Below, piece after piece: positions 23,011 to 33,412 of a stretch of 64,000 nt of DNA. Location: the NCBI GenBank assembly GCA_021399435.1, contig JAJTUP010000135.1, positions 1 through 64,000 of the forward strand, in the 5' to 3' direction. The translations under genes were made by a program, and so were the position numbers. Origin of the DNA: Diaporthe sp. PMI_573 (lineage: Eukaryota; Ascomycota; Sordariomycetes; Diaporthales; Diaporthaceae). Every line of letters begins with the position of its first letter. The first letter of the stretch is position 1. The notes beneath the pieces were generated by a model. That model was given only the letters and a program-made list of their open reading frames with translations, did no database searches and was not told where the DNA came from.

Positions 23011-23553
23011 TTAGCCACACTGAAGCGATGGGTTCGATGCGTTGGCCATGTTGTCAACATAGTAGTGAAACAGATGCTGTATGGCAAGAACCCGGATGCT
23101 TTCGAGAAAGAGCTCTTCGAAGGACTTCACACGGCAGCGAAGGAGCATGAAGTCTGGTAAAACGGCGTCTCCTAGAACATGTCGAGGCCCCGTCCCCTTT
23201 GGGAGAGCAAAGGCAGTCAAATACACAAAGTTGATCACACCTCCTTCCTTCCCAACAGCTTTTCTCTGTTCAAAGCCTAGACCTTCTACAGCAGACGACC
23301 CAACGATGCCGCCATATGAATGAGCAACGAGCACGACTTTCTTGCCTGCTTCTGCTAACTTCTCAATTTCTGCCCGAGTGTTCGCTGTATCATCCTTCAG
23401 AGTCTTGTTTGGTGGTTCGGCTCCAACGGAGGGGTGAGCAACAGCTTCAGTTGGGTATCCGAAGGGCTTGAGAAGCTCCCGGACGGCGTCAAAGCCAGCG
23501 GGGAAATGCCATGCTCCAGGCACGAAAAGAATAGTTGGCTGTTCAGTAGGCAT
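23011..23553 (-). pseudogene. Alpha/beta hydrolase, C-terminus replaced by antisense hAT sequence
   Basis: The N-terminal 140 residues are a typical small fungal alpha/beta hydrolase: TILFVPGAWHFPAGFD strand, and nucleophile elbow AHSYGG with Ser in GxSxG form. A full enzyme would need about 250 residues with the catalytic Asp and His nearer the C-terminus. Here the frame runs after VLGDAVLP directly into the antisense strand of the hAT fragment (DFMLLRCRVKSFEEL), then stops at 23011. The 180-residue chimera should be inactive because the acid/His half is missing. The start ATG at 23553 is clear and upstream DNA to 24000 looks like a promoter. Confidence 0.8.
23023..23157 (+). mobile_element. 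135-bp hAT fragment matching 39859-39993
   Basis: The block is identical to part of the hAT coding region at 39859-39993 apart from about three substitutions, and both boundaries are sharp. It encodes the segment from RWVRCVGHVVN to EHEVW. It lies against the 3' part of the minus-strand alpha/beta hydrolase gene and replaces its C-terminus. The near-identity suggests a recent event. Confidence 0.85.
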
Positions 23554-24819
23554 TCGTAAAGGATGCGGTTACCAGTGAAAGGATGTGTTGGTTTCTCCGT
23601 GGGTTATATCGCGAAAAAAGTAATCAAAGAGCAAGTAACTGTCTCTATTTGTGTCTGAGGGCTCTAGCTACTCTATATAGACACCTGTTGAGAGGTCAAA
23701 GCCAAAAGAAGGTTAGAGTACTGTCATGAATGTGGGAACACGTGATTCTAACGGCAGGACGTGCGGTAGAGGGAGGTGGATTGGATTACAAGGCCGAATG
23801 AAGTTTTATCAGCACAGAACTCCACAACGGGAAGACCGAATAAATAGGTTGCGACCCATCCCATGAAGAATTTGAATAACAAAGAAGTCCGCTACATTCA
23901 CGGGAACAGGGAGTAATGAGAAAACCCCACCCCTCCCCCCTCGTTCTGCTCTATGCAGCGGGAATTCTGGCCCAAGGACGTTTCAAGGGGGTAGGTTATA
24001 TCATTACCCTGAAACTGTAAAGGGTAAAATGATTTTTTTTTGGAGTCGTGGAATCGTTACTACTGTGGTGATTGTGGGACTGAAGTCCTGCAGAGCTACG
24101 TCTTCAAGTGGGGGGTTATTGGATACCGCAATGCTACCTGTTCAAAGAAAGCCAAATCTCTCTTGCCTTTAACTGGGGCAACATTTGACCGCTTTACCTC
24201 GGTAATATTTTGTGGGCGCTGTTTGAATTCCAATTGATTCGTAATCATCAACTAATAATAGCGGCGACTGAGAATTGAGTTGTTACTATCCATGTTCTTT
24301 GTTTAAAGATTAGTAAACCGCGAACCTTTTCCCTCATGTCTCCACTTCCCTGTTCCTCGCTTGATCCACAGGCACCGTCGGGCTGATGATGTGTGCGGGG
24401 GATATTTAGTGTGGCAAGGGAAGCCACGACTTAGGCCCGGTAATCAAAATTGATCATTAATCAGCTTAGAGCGCATCTGATTTGTAGTTCATGTGATCCC
24501 TATCGGCTGGCCATATCGAGAAGGTGGAGTCATACTACATAATAATCCTATCAAAGGTTACATCCGAGGCCTAGAACTGATTCATCTTGATATTTCCGAC
24601 CCTCTAGGGGTTATGTGTCGAATAATAGTTTGGGTGCCAGACCTGAGACTTGCTGTGGGGCGACGTGGTTTATGGTGGCATGCACTTGTACCTACCTGGT
24701 CGAAGCAAACATCTCCGATCTCTATACATGTAGAATGTAGTGTAGTGGTTTCGAGCTTATATACTTTTACTTCATTGTCCCCACAGTACTATACATATAT
24801 CTACAGTTGTCATGCCACT
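23554..24819. other. Spacer, no supported gene
   Basis: Contains short frames (24040-24237 with a CxxC pair; 24493-24951) with no recognisable domain. The composition is mixed and no repeat was identified. Confidence 0.35.
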
Positions 24820-25479
24820 CTATCCACCAAAAATCCATGGCCGTTCCTCCTCGGGGACCGCCTCGCTGTTATCTGTCACATCTGCGCGTGCTGGATATCT
24901 AGGCAGGTTTGGGCTGCTCGCACTGCCACCACCGGGCGCCATCAGGCCTAATCGGCATAGTTTGTGGTCGACCGCACGCTCTCCCCCATTTAACTTCTCC
25001 AGGAGAGACTCCTTCGCCTCCTCCTCCTGCTGAATCCTGCCTGCCACAATATCCTGCTCTTCCAACAGCTCCGACAGCTTACTCATTCGTGCATCGTCCA
25101 GCCTAGACACCACTGCGGTAGCCTCCGAAGCGGCAGCCTGTAGGAGGGCAATTTGATTCTTCAGGGACTCGGCTTGCTGTTTCCACGACTGAAGTGAACT
25201 GTCCAGATGATCGATCTCCCGGAGCACAACGTGGAATTCCCCCATCACCTGTTTCGACGCATTTTCTAACTGCTGGAGCGGTCCACGGACCCGTGGCTGG
25301 TCGTCCAGTCGGGCCAGATTGCCGGCGGTAAGTTCTACCCTGACCTGTCCATGCGAATATCGTTCACCGCGGTCTTGTCGGCGGCTTAATCCTTCTGCCT
25401 CTATCTCCTCCACGAACCCATTTTGCAAGCCACGGGCTCGGGCGCGGTGCTGGCTCCGACTCCCGTGTCCTGACGACAT
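24820..25479 (-). CDS. Coiled-coil protein of unknown function
   Basis: A 219-codon frame starts at an ATG (MSSGHGSRS). Residues about 70-165 are predicted coiled coil by eye, with long heptad-like runs (LREIDHLDSSLQSWKQQAES, LSELLEEQDIVAGRIQQEEE). The N-terminus is basic and Arg-rich; the C-terminus is Gly/Ser/Pro-rich. No enzyme motif is present. No intron is needed. It may be a real small nuclear or scaffold protein, or a transposon-associated accessory frame; the nearby repeats do not decide this. Confidence 0.5.
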   Translation of the reverse strand: MSSGHGSRSQHRARARGLQNGFVEEIEAEGLSRRQDRGERYSHGQVRVELTAGNLARLDDQPRVRGPLQQLENASKQVMGEFHVVLREIDHLDSSLQSWKQQAESLKNQIALLQAAASEATAVVSRLDDARMSKLSELLEEQDIVAGRIQQEEEAKESLLEKLNGGERAVDHKLCRLGLMAPGGGSASSPNLPRYPARADVTDNSEAVPEEERPWIFGG

Positions 25480-26498
25480 GTCAATGGTACAACGGTGCTG
25501 ATCGGTGCTGTAGCGATGGCGGATATCCCTGGCTACTCGGGACTCGAGGCGCCGACAAAGGCGGCAAGAAAAACTGCTGCAGTGGCAAGATTACTGGACA
25601 AACTTGCCACAGAGCGGCTGGGTGGTACATAAGATTGCGGGCGCATGTGTTGATAACGGCTGTAGAAATGTTGTGTGAGGTCATTTAGCTTAGGTAAAAT
25701 GAAAACTGGGACAGCGGGGCAATTTAATCCAGACGCGCAGGGAGGTTATCGAAGGTGGGGGCAAAGGTGACAGTGGTACAGCATCGACAATACTGCGAGG
25801 AGATTTGGGCCCAAGATGATAATCAAGACTTTTCATGACAAACAGACAGGTCAATAATAAGGACTCGGCGACTGCCCAGACATATATGCCTTGTTCCTCG
25901 TCAACAGCAGGATGTTACGGTACCGAAGCTTCGGCAACGAGCGGAGGGTGTCTGCTACAGCCGCTAGCTCTCCAGTATACGGGTTCTGCTCTGTCCTTTC
26001 ACCGAGTGTGACAGCACGGGTCAAATGCAGGCAGTCCCCTCGGATAGACGTCACTCAAGGCTAATCGATTATGCCTCGGCTATGACTCATCATGACTTCC
26101 CACAAACACAAATCTTTCCTCCTCTAGCAAGAAGCGGCTGCATCCAGCCAGATATGCGTCCAAGAAAAATACAAAGCCACGAAATCAATCAACACAGACG
26201 ACTTATTACTCAACGACCTATTGGCATGGAGAACCGTGGCAATTACTGGACCCTTTTGAGGAATAGTCCCCAGAACTCTCAAGACACCTAAATGGGGGTT
26301 AAAGACATGGTATCTGCGCCTAATCATCATGGAGTAGGCCACCGATCATTGGCTTACATTGAGATTGAGGGGTCTTGCGACCTTAAGCAATACCTTTCTA
26401 GCTTCTCCCTCTTGCTGATATTCCTCACATCGGCTTTCATTATAGTCTAGTTATACTATTCTTATCTTAAACAACTTTGCTTACCAGTCATTCTTATC
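25480..26498. other. Spacer with short MADIPGYSGLEA frame
   Basis: At 25518 (+) an ATG begins MADIPGYSGLEAPTKAARK and stops after about 40 codons. A closely similar opening (MAQVPDYSGLKA) begins the MULE remnant at 36324, so this may be a small transposon relic. Nothing else was recognised. Confidence 0.4.
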
Positions 26499-27140
26499 AT
26501 GTCATCAGAAGCTGGTGAGACGAAGGGCACTCTCAATCTCTTTCAAACAACGAAATCGCTCATCAAACCCGCGACACCTACATCATCGAGGACAACAGAA
26601 GTCACTCCGCGCACTCCAAGAAATCATCCCTCCCAAACAGTCACACCCAATCAACGTCTTCCTAAAACCCCTGCTTCGGGCTCGGTGCCTGCAAACATTA
26701 CACCAGTGTGTCCCCAGTCCAAAGACAGTCTGGCAAGCCAAAAGAGCCGCTCCTCGGTGGCCAAGGCCACAGGGTCTCAAGGGACTACCAGCACCAGGGA
26801 GATTAAAAAGAATCGACCCACGGTGGCCACACGGAAGGTCTCCAAAGAAACTTCGATTTAGTCAGTCACGACTCTATTATGGCGAGAAACTATACGTTGG
26901 CAACCCCATTGGTATCTCGAGACGTTCGGGCTGCTTTGAGCGATTATAACCCACTGAAACACTCAGCCATAACTCAACGAATACTATTTAGGAGGGTTAG
27001 CAGAGCATACGACGAGAAAGATTGGGAACTAGAAAATGCCCTCAGAGAAAATCAGAGGCTAAGGAATCAATTGGAAGCCACAGTACCGACGAAGAGGAGG
27101 AAGGTCGAAACAAGCCCCAACTCTGACTCGTTTCCGAGGC
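26499..27140 (+). pseudogene. Possible pogo-type transposase C-terminal remnant
   Basis: A Thr/Pro/Ser-rich frame (26499-26861, with PRTPRNHPSQTVTP) is followed in another frame (26879 onward) by FRRVSRAYDEKDWELENALR, a leucine/glutamate heptad and the basic tail PTKRRKVETSPNSDSF. Such a proline-rich linker, coiled coil and KRRKV..SPNS tail resembles the C-termini of fungal pogo/Fot-type transposases. No catalytic motif is present, and the two frames are not joined by an obvious intron. The call is tentative. Its 3' end overlaps the antisense chromodomain gene. Confidence 0.35.
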
Positions 27141-27697
27141 CGGCGTCGCGACCAGACCACATCGCGATTACGGTTGTTCTGGTGAAAGCTCATGTTTTGT
27201 TCGTAATCATTTACGAGGGTTTTGTCCAAGATGTTCGATGGTGGCTCCCAAGTGTCGTGCTTGCTGCCATAGCCCTTCCAATGGATCAGAAATTCCGTCT
27301 TTGTTCTGGACCTACGATGGCCCACGATCATATCTACTTCGAATACGTCCTCTAATTCGACATCTTCCCTTGACTTGTGGTACAGCGGAAGGTCAGCACC
27401 TTGCACGCCATTCTGGATTTTCTCGGCCGCGTCTGCGCTGTGGTCGGTGGTTCGGATCGGTCTGAGGGACTCGTGAATGGGTCTTTGATTGATTGAGGTA
27501 TAGCAGCCGCCCATCCTGAGATCCTCTTGGATGTCTTGAGCGACAACAGAACCGCTGCGACAAACGTGATCTGCTTTCAGCTCCTCCCTAAGCTGCTTCA
27601 AGGTGTATTTGAGTTTCCCATTTTTGTCGAACAACTCTGATGTGAAACCGATTCTACTTGTAGTTTCGGCTACTGTAGGGGTTTTCTTTGTGCGCAT
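27059..27697 (-). CDS. Chromodomain protein
   Basis: A 212-codon frame starts at an ATG (MRTKKTPTVAET). Residues about 117-167 form a chromodomain: VFEVDMIVGHRRSRTK, then FLIHWKGYGSKHDTWEP and a C-terminal helix. The aromatic-cage positions Phe119, Trp140 and Trp150 are present, so methyl-lysine binding is plausible, as in HP1-like and transposon-derived proteins. Residues 1-42 (IGFTSELFDKNGKLKYTLKQ) are related to a short frame at 47540-47776, which points to a small family with a shared N-terminal motif. The C-terminus overlaps the antisense transposase-like remnant and may not be original. No chromoshadow domain is seen. Confidence 0.7.
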   Translation of the reverse strand: MRTKKTPTVAETTSRIGFTSELFDKNGKLKYTLKQLREELKADHVCRSGSVVAQDIQEDLRMGGCYTSINQRPIHESLRPIRTTDHSADAAEKIQNGVQGADLPLYHKSREDVELEDVFEVDMIVGHRRSRTKTEFLIHWKGYGSKHDTWEPPSNILDKTLVNDYEQNMSFHQNNRNRDVVWSRRRPRKRVRVGACFDLPPLRRYCGFQLIP

Positions 27698-28739
27698 AGT
27701 TACCTAGGCCCGTTTTGGTTCTTCTGCTGCCATCGGAGGAATTCGTCGTTGCCGAGGACCCAGTGGTACACATCGTCCAGCAGGGCCCCCTTGTCTACCC
27801 TTGCCAGCGGGGCAGACGTAGAGTTGGTGGTCGGTGGTTAAAACGCACAGTTCGTGCTGGAGATCTGAATTCCATCGCGTTTCTTTCAGTGACGGCCACG
27901 CGGTGTATGAATAAATTTATACAATGTCAGGGACGGCATACCCAAACGTTCATTTTCGAGCTGAGTAAGTTAATTAAAAAGAGAAAACGCTAGTCAGCAT
28001 CTCAGTTTTAATGCGTGGCGCGGGAAATAAATGGCTCCTCAGAGGGTTATACATCGTCGTTGGGGAGGATATATGCTGTCGTCGATTACCCGGCCAGTTA
28101 ACGAATGACGTTCTGGCCCAGTACGAACAGATCTCAGTCCTTGCACAGGTTCAGGGATACTTGCATCCTGCCTTGAAAGCATGGTAGGTCCGACCATTCT
28201 CCACTCGGTATTTAAGCATACTTGATGCTAGGGAAACACTATCTCCGCTAATGGAGTTCTATTGTGGGTTAGTCAACGTATGCGTATGTCCGACCCAGCA
28301 CAAGGACACAAAGCTCTCGGAAACTTGGCGCTCAAGTGTCGGTGTAAAATAAAATGGAAAGGGATTGTTACCACATCAAGCGCAGAATCGTTGTCGTCGT
28401 CCAGTCTTTATTTACATGCACAGTTGTCAGCATCAGCACCAGCATTGTGCCCAAAGTGGTCGAAAAGCGAATCGAATCTATGGCCTCTAATTAGAAGTTC
28501 GGCAAGCGAAGCACTAAATGTAAAAAAAATGGCATTATGATATCTGCGGGAAACGGGTAACGATGGATTCTTAATTCTATAATTACTATTACTCCCCCTT
28601 CCCTTCCCTGTTTCTCACACAATGCATGCGATGCGCTGCTGAGTCCAAAGACAAGCTCCATACAATATATATGGAAAACCACTAGGCACGCCGAAGGGGG
28701 CCACAGGGATATGGAAGCGTCTAGCTCTTCTTGTCGCCC
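27698..28739. other. Spacer, no supported gene
   Basis: A 92-codon frame at 27715-27993 (+) has no recognisable domain. The rest shows no feature except the 3' flank of the secreted-protein gene. Confidence 0.35.
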
Positions 28740-29282
28740 TCATTTAGCTGGGATGCAATCGCCGGTGTTCGTGACCCCGGAGCACTCCTTGCAAACGGCG
28801 TGTAGACCGGGGGTGCTGTTGCTGCAGTATGCATCGGTGAAGACTACGTTCAGGGGAGCGTTCTGGGTGCCAGTGCACTACAGCTCGGGGGAAATAATCC
28901 TGGTTAGTAATATAGACAATATACCTGTTATAGAAAGGTAAAGGGAAGGATCCTTTAAGAGCTGCGTTTTTGTAACTCACCCAAAATCCCGGGAAACCTC
29001 TTTCACCGCGCAGCCCCCCAGCCTCAAAGTAGCAGAGAGTTGTACTATATTGGTCCGGGTAGTTGGTCCCTGGGGCGATGCAGGCACACCACGTTTCCGG
29101 GAAATCTCGGCGAGCAAGATCACTATGGGAACCCCCGATAGTCCAAAGGTTAGCTGGCCGAAGTGGAATAAAAAAGAGATAAGAAAAGACTGATGATCAG
29201 GACTGCTGATGTGGGCTATATCTTACGCGGGAAGAGCCACGGCCATAGCGGCGGGAAGGAAGGCGATGATAGAGAACTTCAT
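28740..29282 (-). CDS. Small secreted cysteine-rich protein, three exons
   Basis: Found by splicing: exon 1 29282-29227, exon 2 29122-28981, exon 3 28877-28740. Introns of 104 and 103 nt have donors GTAAGA and GTGAGT and acceptors ATAG and GTAG. The frame joins exactly and gives 111 aa. Residues 1-19 are a clear signal peptide (MKFSIIAFLPAAMAVALPA), followed by DLARR, a Kex2-like dibasic site. The mature part has eight cysteines (CAC, LCY, WCT, YCS, VCKEC, DCI), enough for four disulfides. Such proteins are usually secreted and include candidate effectors, but nothing here shows a function or a known family. No single frame covers it, so a simple ORF search would miss it. Confidence 0.72.
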
Positions 29283-30464
29283 TTTGGCGGCGCAAACGTA
29301 AAGTGAAGCTGTATTTTGAGGGGTGAAAAGCGAAGGCTAGTGGATGGTGGAAAAGAAAACCAAACATGGGCGCATAGAGCAAGGTGAAAGGGAGCCAGAT
29401 ATTTATCTTCGTTTCCTGGCCGGCGAGCTGCGTCCAACAATCCAAGAACAAAAGGGGGGAGAAACCTCAAGCGCCCTGGGCGATATTTTAATGGGTCGAC
29501 GACGTTGCTCTGGGGTAGAGCAATGCAACCTCGGACAAGCGTACAATACGCGCAAATCCGGCCACCGTCCCTCCCCTTCCTCCGTGATCACTTTGGGGAA
29601 AGGCATAACAGGTGCCGAGGTTTTTCCGACAGGTTTCGGGCATGGGCCGTACACGGCAGGTGGTCCACGGAGTGGCTCGAATGATGAATAATGTATCGTC
29701 GCATTTGGTGGATGTCACCGCCAATTTCCGGTTTCCACTCACCGATTTATGCAAGATCCCAGAATCATCTTTGGTTCATCCGTTCCTTTTTTCAGGGTCG
29801 GGGATGGGTTCGTTCAAGGACATTCCCCAGCGGCCCCTAGGGCGGAGCTTTCGCCTAGCATGGCCGGGCTATATAACCCTGCATATGCGTATGCGTACCC
29901 AGATAAGCCCCGCCTTTTTTACTGGAGGGCGTGAAGAACGGCCATAAGGCAAATCTCCTATCTTCCATAAACAATATATCATCTAAGGGTCGCGCGCATG
30001 AAACGGGCTTTCCTGGCGCCTCGAAGTTTATGGGCTCCTTGATACCTACTGCGGTTTGGTCATTGGAGATTCGCGTTTAAGGAGATGTACAGCGCCCGGA
30101 CTTCGGCGGGACCCCGATAACAACGGCGACCACAGCGCACAGATGAAGCGCGTTGAGGACCTCCGTAACAAGGATCTTGTCTGCAACGAGGCTGCCCAGG
30201 GCTCATTCGTCTGCTCCGACGGTTTCGGTGGCGACTGGTCAGTTCATCAGCCCCCGCCCCAACGCGCGCACTGCAGCGCCTGCTCTTCGGGATCATTGAG
30301 AATGAAGAACTAACATTAATGGCTGAATAGCTTCATCGACATCTTCGGAGAAGGGAAACTGCCTGATCTAGAGGATCCAGGGAATGGAGTGTTCTTGTTC
30401 TTGTTCCATAGCTATTCTAGCTGTATAAAGGCCCACAGCTGGAGAGAGATACATAGCTTTATGA
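29283..30464. other. Spacer, 5' flank of the secreted-protein gene
   Basis: No supported gene. Overlapping frames on both strands at 29344-29947 and 30056-30313 have no domain. A TATATA-containing stretch at about 29867-29878 is too far upstream to assign. Confidence 0.35.
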
Positions 30465-32359
30465 TCATATCCTTGCTCTCTCAACTGCTCGGAGAGCATT
30501 TTCACTCCGTAAGAGCTGTTGATCAAACGCAGCAGCGCTGACCACGGGGTTTGCATCTTGCTTTCTGGTACTACTCTGCCCAGTGCTCGATGCCGATGAG
30601 TCGTGATCATGAGCAGAGGGTCTACCGGTAGCGCGTAGCTCCTGATCCTCACTTTCGTTTCCGGAAGTATCCTCTTTATTCGAATGTGATGCTGATCCTG
30701 AAGGAATGACGATGCAGTCGGGTTCATCCTGGTTAGAGCCAAGATTAGCGATGAGATAGTGGCCTCTCTTGTCGCTAAGGTCGCTGTGCGGCTCGGGCTG
30801 AGCGGCAGCAACTTGACGCTCCATGTCGCGGGGCTTCGCTTGTGCTTTCCTGAAGTTTTGCTGTTGACTGTTTCCATCATTCGACAAATTGGACAGCTCT
30901 GCCGCGACTGATTGATTGCTTGTCTTATTTGTTGGCTTCAAGATCTTGTACCCGTTTTTCAACGCTTCCTCGAACACAGTGTTGTTCAGGTTTGCAAGTT
31001 CCGCCGTACAATCCTTCACGAGAAAGCCACAATTCTGAATAGCAAGATGATGCGTCTTCTCCAATCTACCATGCTGAGGGCTGTGCAAGTGTTTGGCAGC
31101 GCCATGCAAGGGATTCCCAAGCCCAAAATGCATTTCATGCTTATCACACTTGACGATGTACCAATTACCGGAACCTTCCTTATACTCGAAGATCTTGTGC
31201 TTGAATTTGGCCTCTCCTTGTTGATAAACCTCCTCGAAGGTCACGACGCGATGTGTTGCTTTTTCCTGGGCTAGATCTGGTCGTGAAGATGTGCTATGTT
31301 GCTGTTCCGCTGAACTTTCCGCCGCCGAGGTCTGCTGCACTACTGCAGCTGATCCTTCCATGCGTCGGCGTTTCGGCACAACCATGGTGCTTTCAGCTGG
31401 TAACTCAACAGTCCTCCTTTTTACGTTCTGGCGGGATTGAGTTGCCGAAGCAGGCGTTCGTTGTCGTGCATTGCCCATGGGTTCATCAGGTATCGACGGT
31501 GGACGCGGAGGTCGAGCAGAGCATGATGGTTCAGGATTTGGGTTTGACGGCTTTCCTTGCAACGCAGGTTTGGACGGCGCTGACGTGATATAATCCTTTT
31601 TATGCATGTCTGCTAAGGGGGTCGGATCCTGGGGCGGGAGTTCTCCGGACATTGACGTTTGGAGAGGGGAAGCTTGTGGCGTCGATGCTGGCCGGGAAGG
31701 TGTAAGCAGAAGTGTTTGAGGCGTGGGCGCATGAACGTCTGCGCCGGGAGGTCTGGCCTCGATAGACCGGGTCGCATTGAAGTAGTGTGGTCGAGGCGTC
31801 CGATGCAATCTGGCTGGCAACACGGATTGGTCCATAGTGGTGACCTGTTTATTGTCGTTGGTCAGCATTGATGGTATGAACTATCCACTCGTAAGCTTAC
31901 CGCGATGGTAGATGAGGTCGATGCCGTCTCCTCAAGCACGGAGCCAAGGGTTGTATTTTGCTCGGCGGCCGAACCGGTAATCAATTCTCGGACCTTGTTA
32001 AGCAGATTCGCTTCGGCCTTTGTTTTCGTCCCTTCATATTCGCGATGTAGTTCGTTCTTTTTCAGGTGAAGGTCTACTTGTTTCGCGACTGCTAAACTGA
32101 AGGACTGTTGGACCGTCACAAAAGCCTCGCGCACCATTCGGGCGGTCTGATCCAAGTCCGAACCAAATTGGTCCTCCACGTGGCACAGTTGTGCATCGAG
32201 TTCCGCCTTCCTAGCTTCGTACTCGTTGTCCAGGCGCATGCGATCCGCTGTGTGCTGTTCCTTCAACTGCTCGAACTGCGACTTCTGCGGGTCTAGTACG
32301 TCATTCGTTGGGTCCGCGGCAGATGGCCTGGCTGGCGGAGATTCCAAATTGCGATCCAT
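30465..32359 (-). CDS. Large low-complexity protein with conserved His/Cys domain, two exons
   Basis: Exon 1 (32359-31901) and exon 2 (31844-30465) join in phase 0 through a 56-nt intron (donor GTAAGC, acceptor ACAG). The product is about 612 aa from the Met at 32359; the frame is open upstream, but only to a GTG. Exon 1 encodes a coiled coil (QFEQLKEQHTADRMRLDNEY). Exon 2 begins with a Pro/Ser/Thr-rich disordered region with basic runs (PKRRRME). A compact domain follows from EEVYQQGEAKFKHKIFEYKE, with WYIVKCDKHEMHF and GAAKHLHSPQHGRL, where regularly spaced Cys and His residues could bind zinc. This arrangement is familiar from uncharacterised fungal proteins. The C-terminus is acidic and Ser-rich. 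A nuclear role is likely, but the function is unknown. Confidence 0.75.
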
Positions 32360-33090
32360 TAAAGCGGAACATGGATGTACCAGTGATAGAAAGCTTGTGT
32401 TGGGAGTCTGTGAAGCATAAGTGTCGGGCGAGTGTGGCGAATGACTCCTTTCGTCCGTGGAAGACGCGAAGTGAATTGAGGTCACGTGCGGGTAAACGGC
32501 ACTAACCCGATTAACGTCTGCCTAGGCGTCTCTACCCCGCTTACTCCCCTGCGGGAGAAAATCTCTCACTCACACCGCCACCCATGGGCCAAAAGACCGT
32601 CGGTACATCGATCTCCCCGTGCCTGTCATAGGATTCAGATGACCGGGGTACGTGTCAGAGCGCAAGCTAGCATTACTGGGCAATTGGCGGTTTGACTCAA
32701 ATGGCAGAACATTTGGTTTAGGTTAGGACGTCTGAGAACATCTTAGCAACCAGTCTGAATACCGCTGCCTGCGATACAGTTGTGCTTGATGATGTCGGAA
32801 AGCTAGCGTGGCACTCTGATATTAATCGTGTATATTATCTGTATCTTCTCCTCTTCTCTTCTTATTCTGAGGTATCAGTGCAAGCTTTATATACCTGTTC
32901 TGTGCTGTGTGGAATCAGCTAGAAGCTGATTCCTAAGCCTTGTGGCAAAATGCTAGGCAACTGATCACATGACCCACCCGGTCTGATGTCGGGTGCATAG
33001 TCCAATCTAACAGATGACGGCTCCAACTGGTCGATATTTAAAGTGTATTAACTATAAACGTGTGCATATTCCGAGAATGTCGAATAGTTA
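32360..33090. other. Spacer between host gene and pogo element
   Basis: Contains the 5' flank of the minus-strand gene. No domain-bearing frame was found. The TA at 33089-33090 is the left target duplication of the pogo element. Confidence 0.45.
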
Positions 33091-33220
33091 ACGTGGTTTA
33101 TCACCCAGCCGGTCATATCACCCAGCCGGTCACTTTTACTAACTCCACCAACTTTCGTCGACCCTAGCACCCACCTAGGGCAAAGGAATCAATAAAAGTT
33201 AGCACCAATTGGTGCCAACT
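33091..33220. repeat. Left 130-bp terminal inverted repeat of pogo copy C
   Basis: Reads identically to the reverse complement of 35286-35415 by eye across the full 130 bp, then diverges. Contains the repeated motif ATCACCCAGCCGGTCA and the palindromic stretch GCACCAATTGGTGC. Confidence 0.9.
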
Positions 33221-33412
33221 AGTCCCAATTACTTAATTTCAATTGATTTGGTCAATTTAGAGAGGTTGGCGTGACTGCAGTGCCAGTCTAAAGTGGCTGA
33301 CTTTTGGTGGGAAAATCGGCTTCCCCACCAAAATGGAGCATTTCAGACATGCAGGATCAACCTCAATCTACACCATCCAGACCAACTAATTGGGCGGTCC
33401 GCCGCGGACCGC

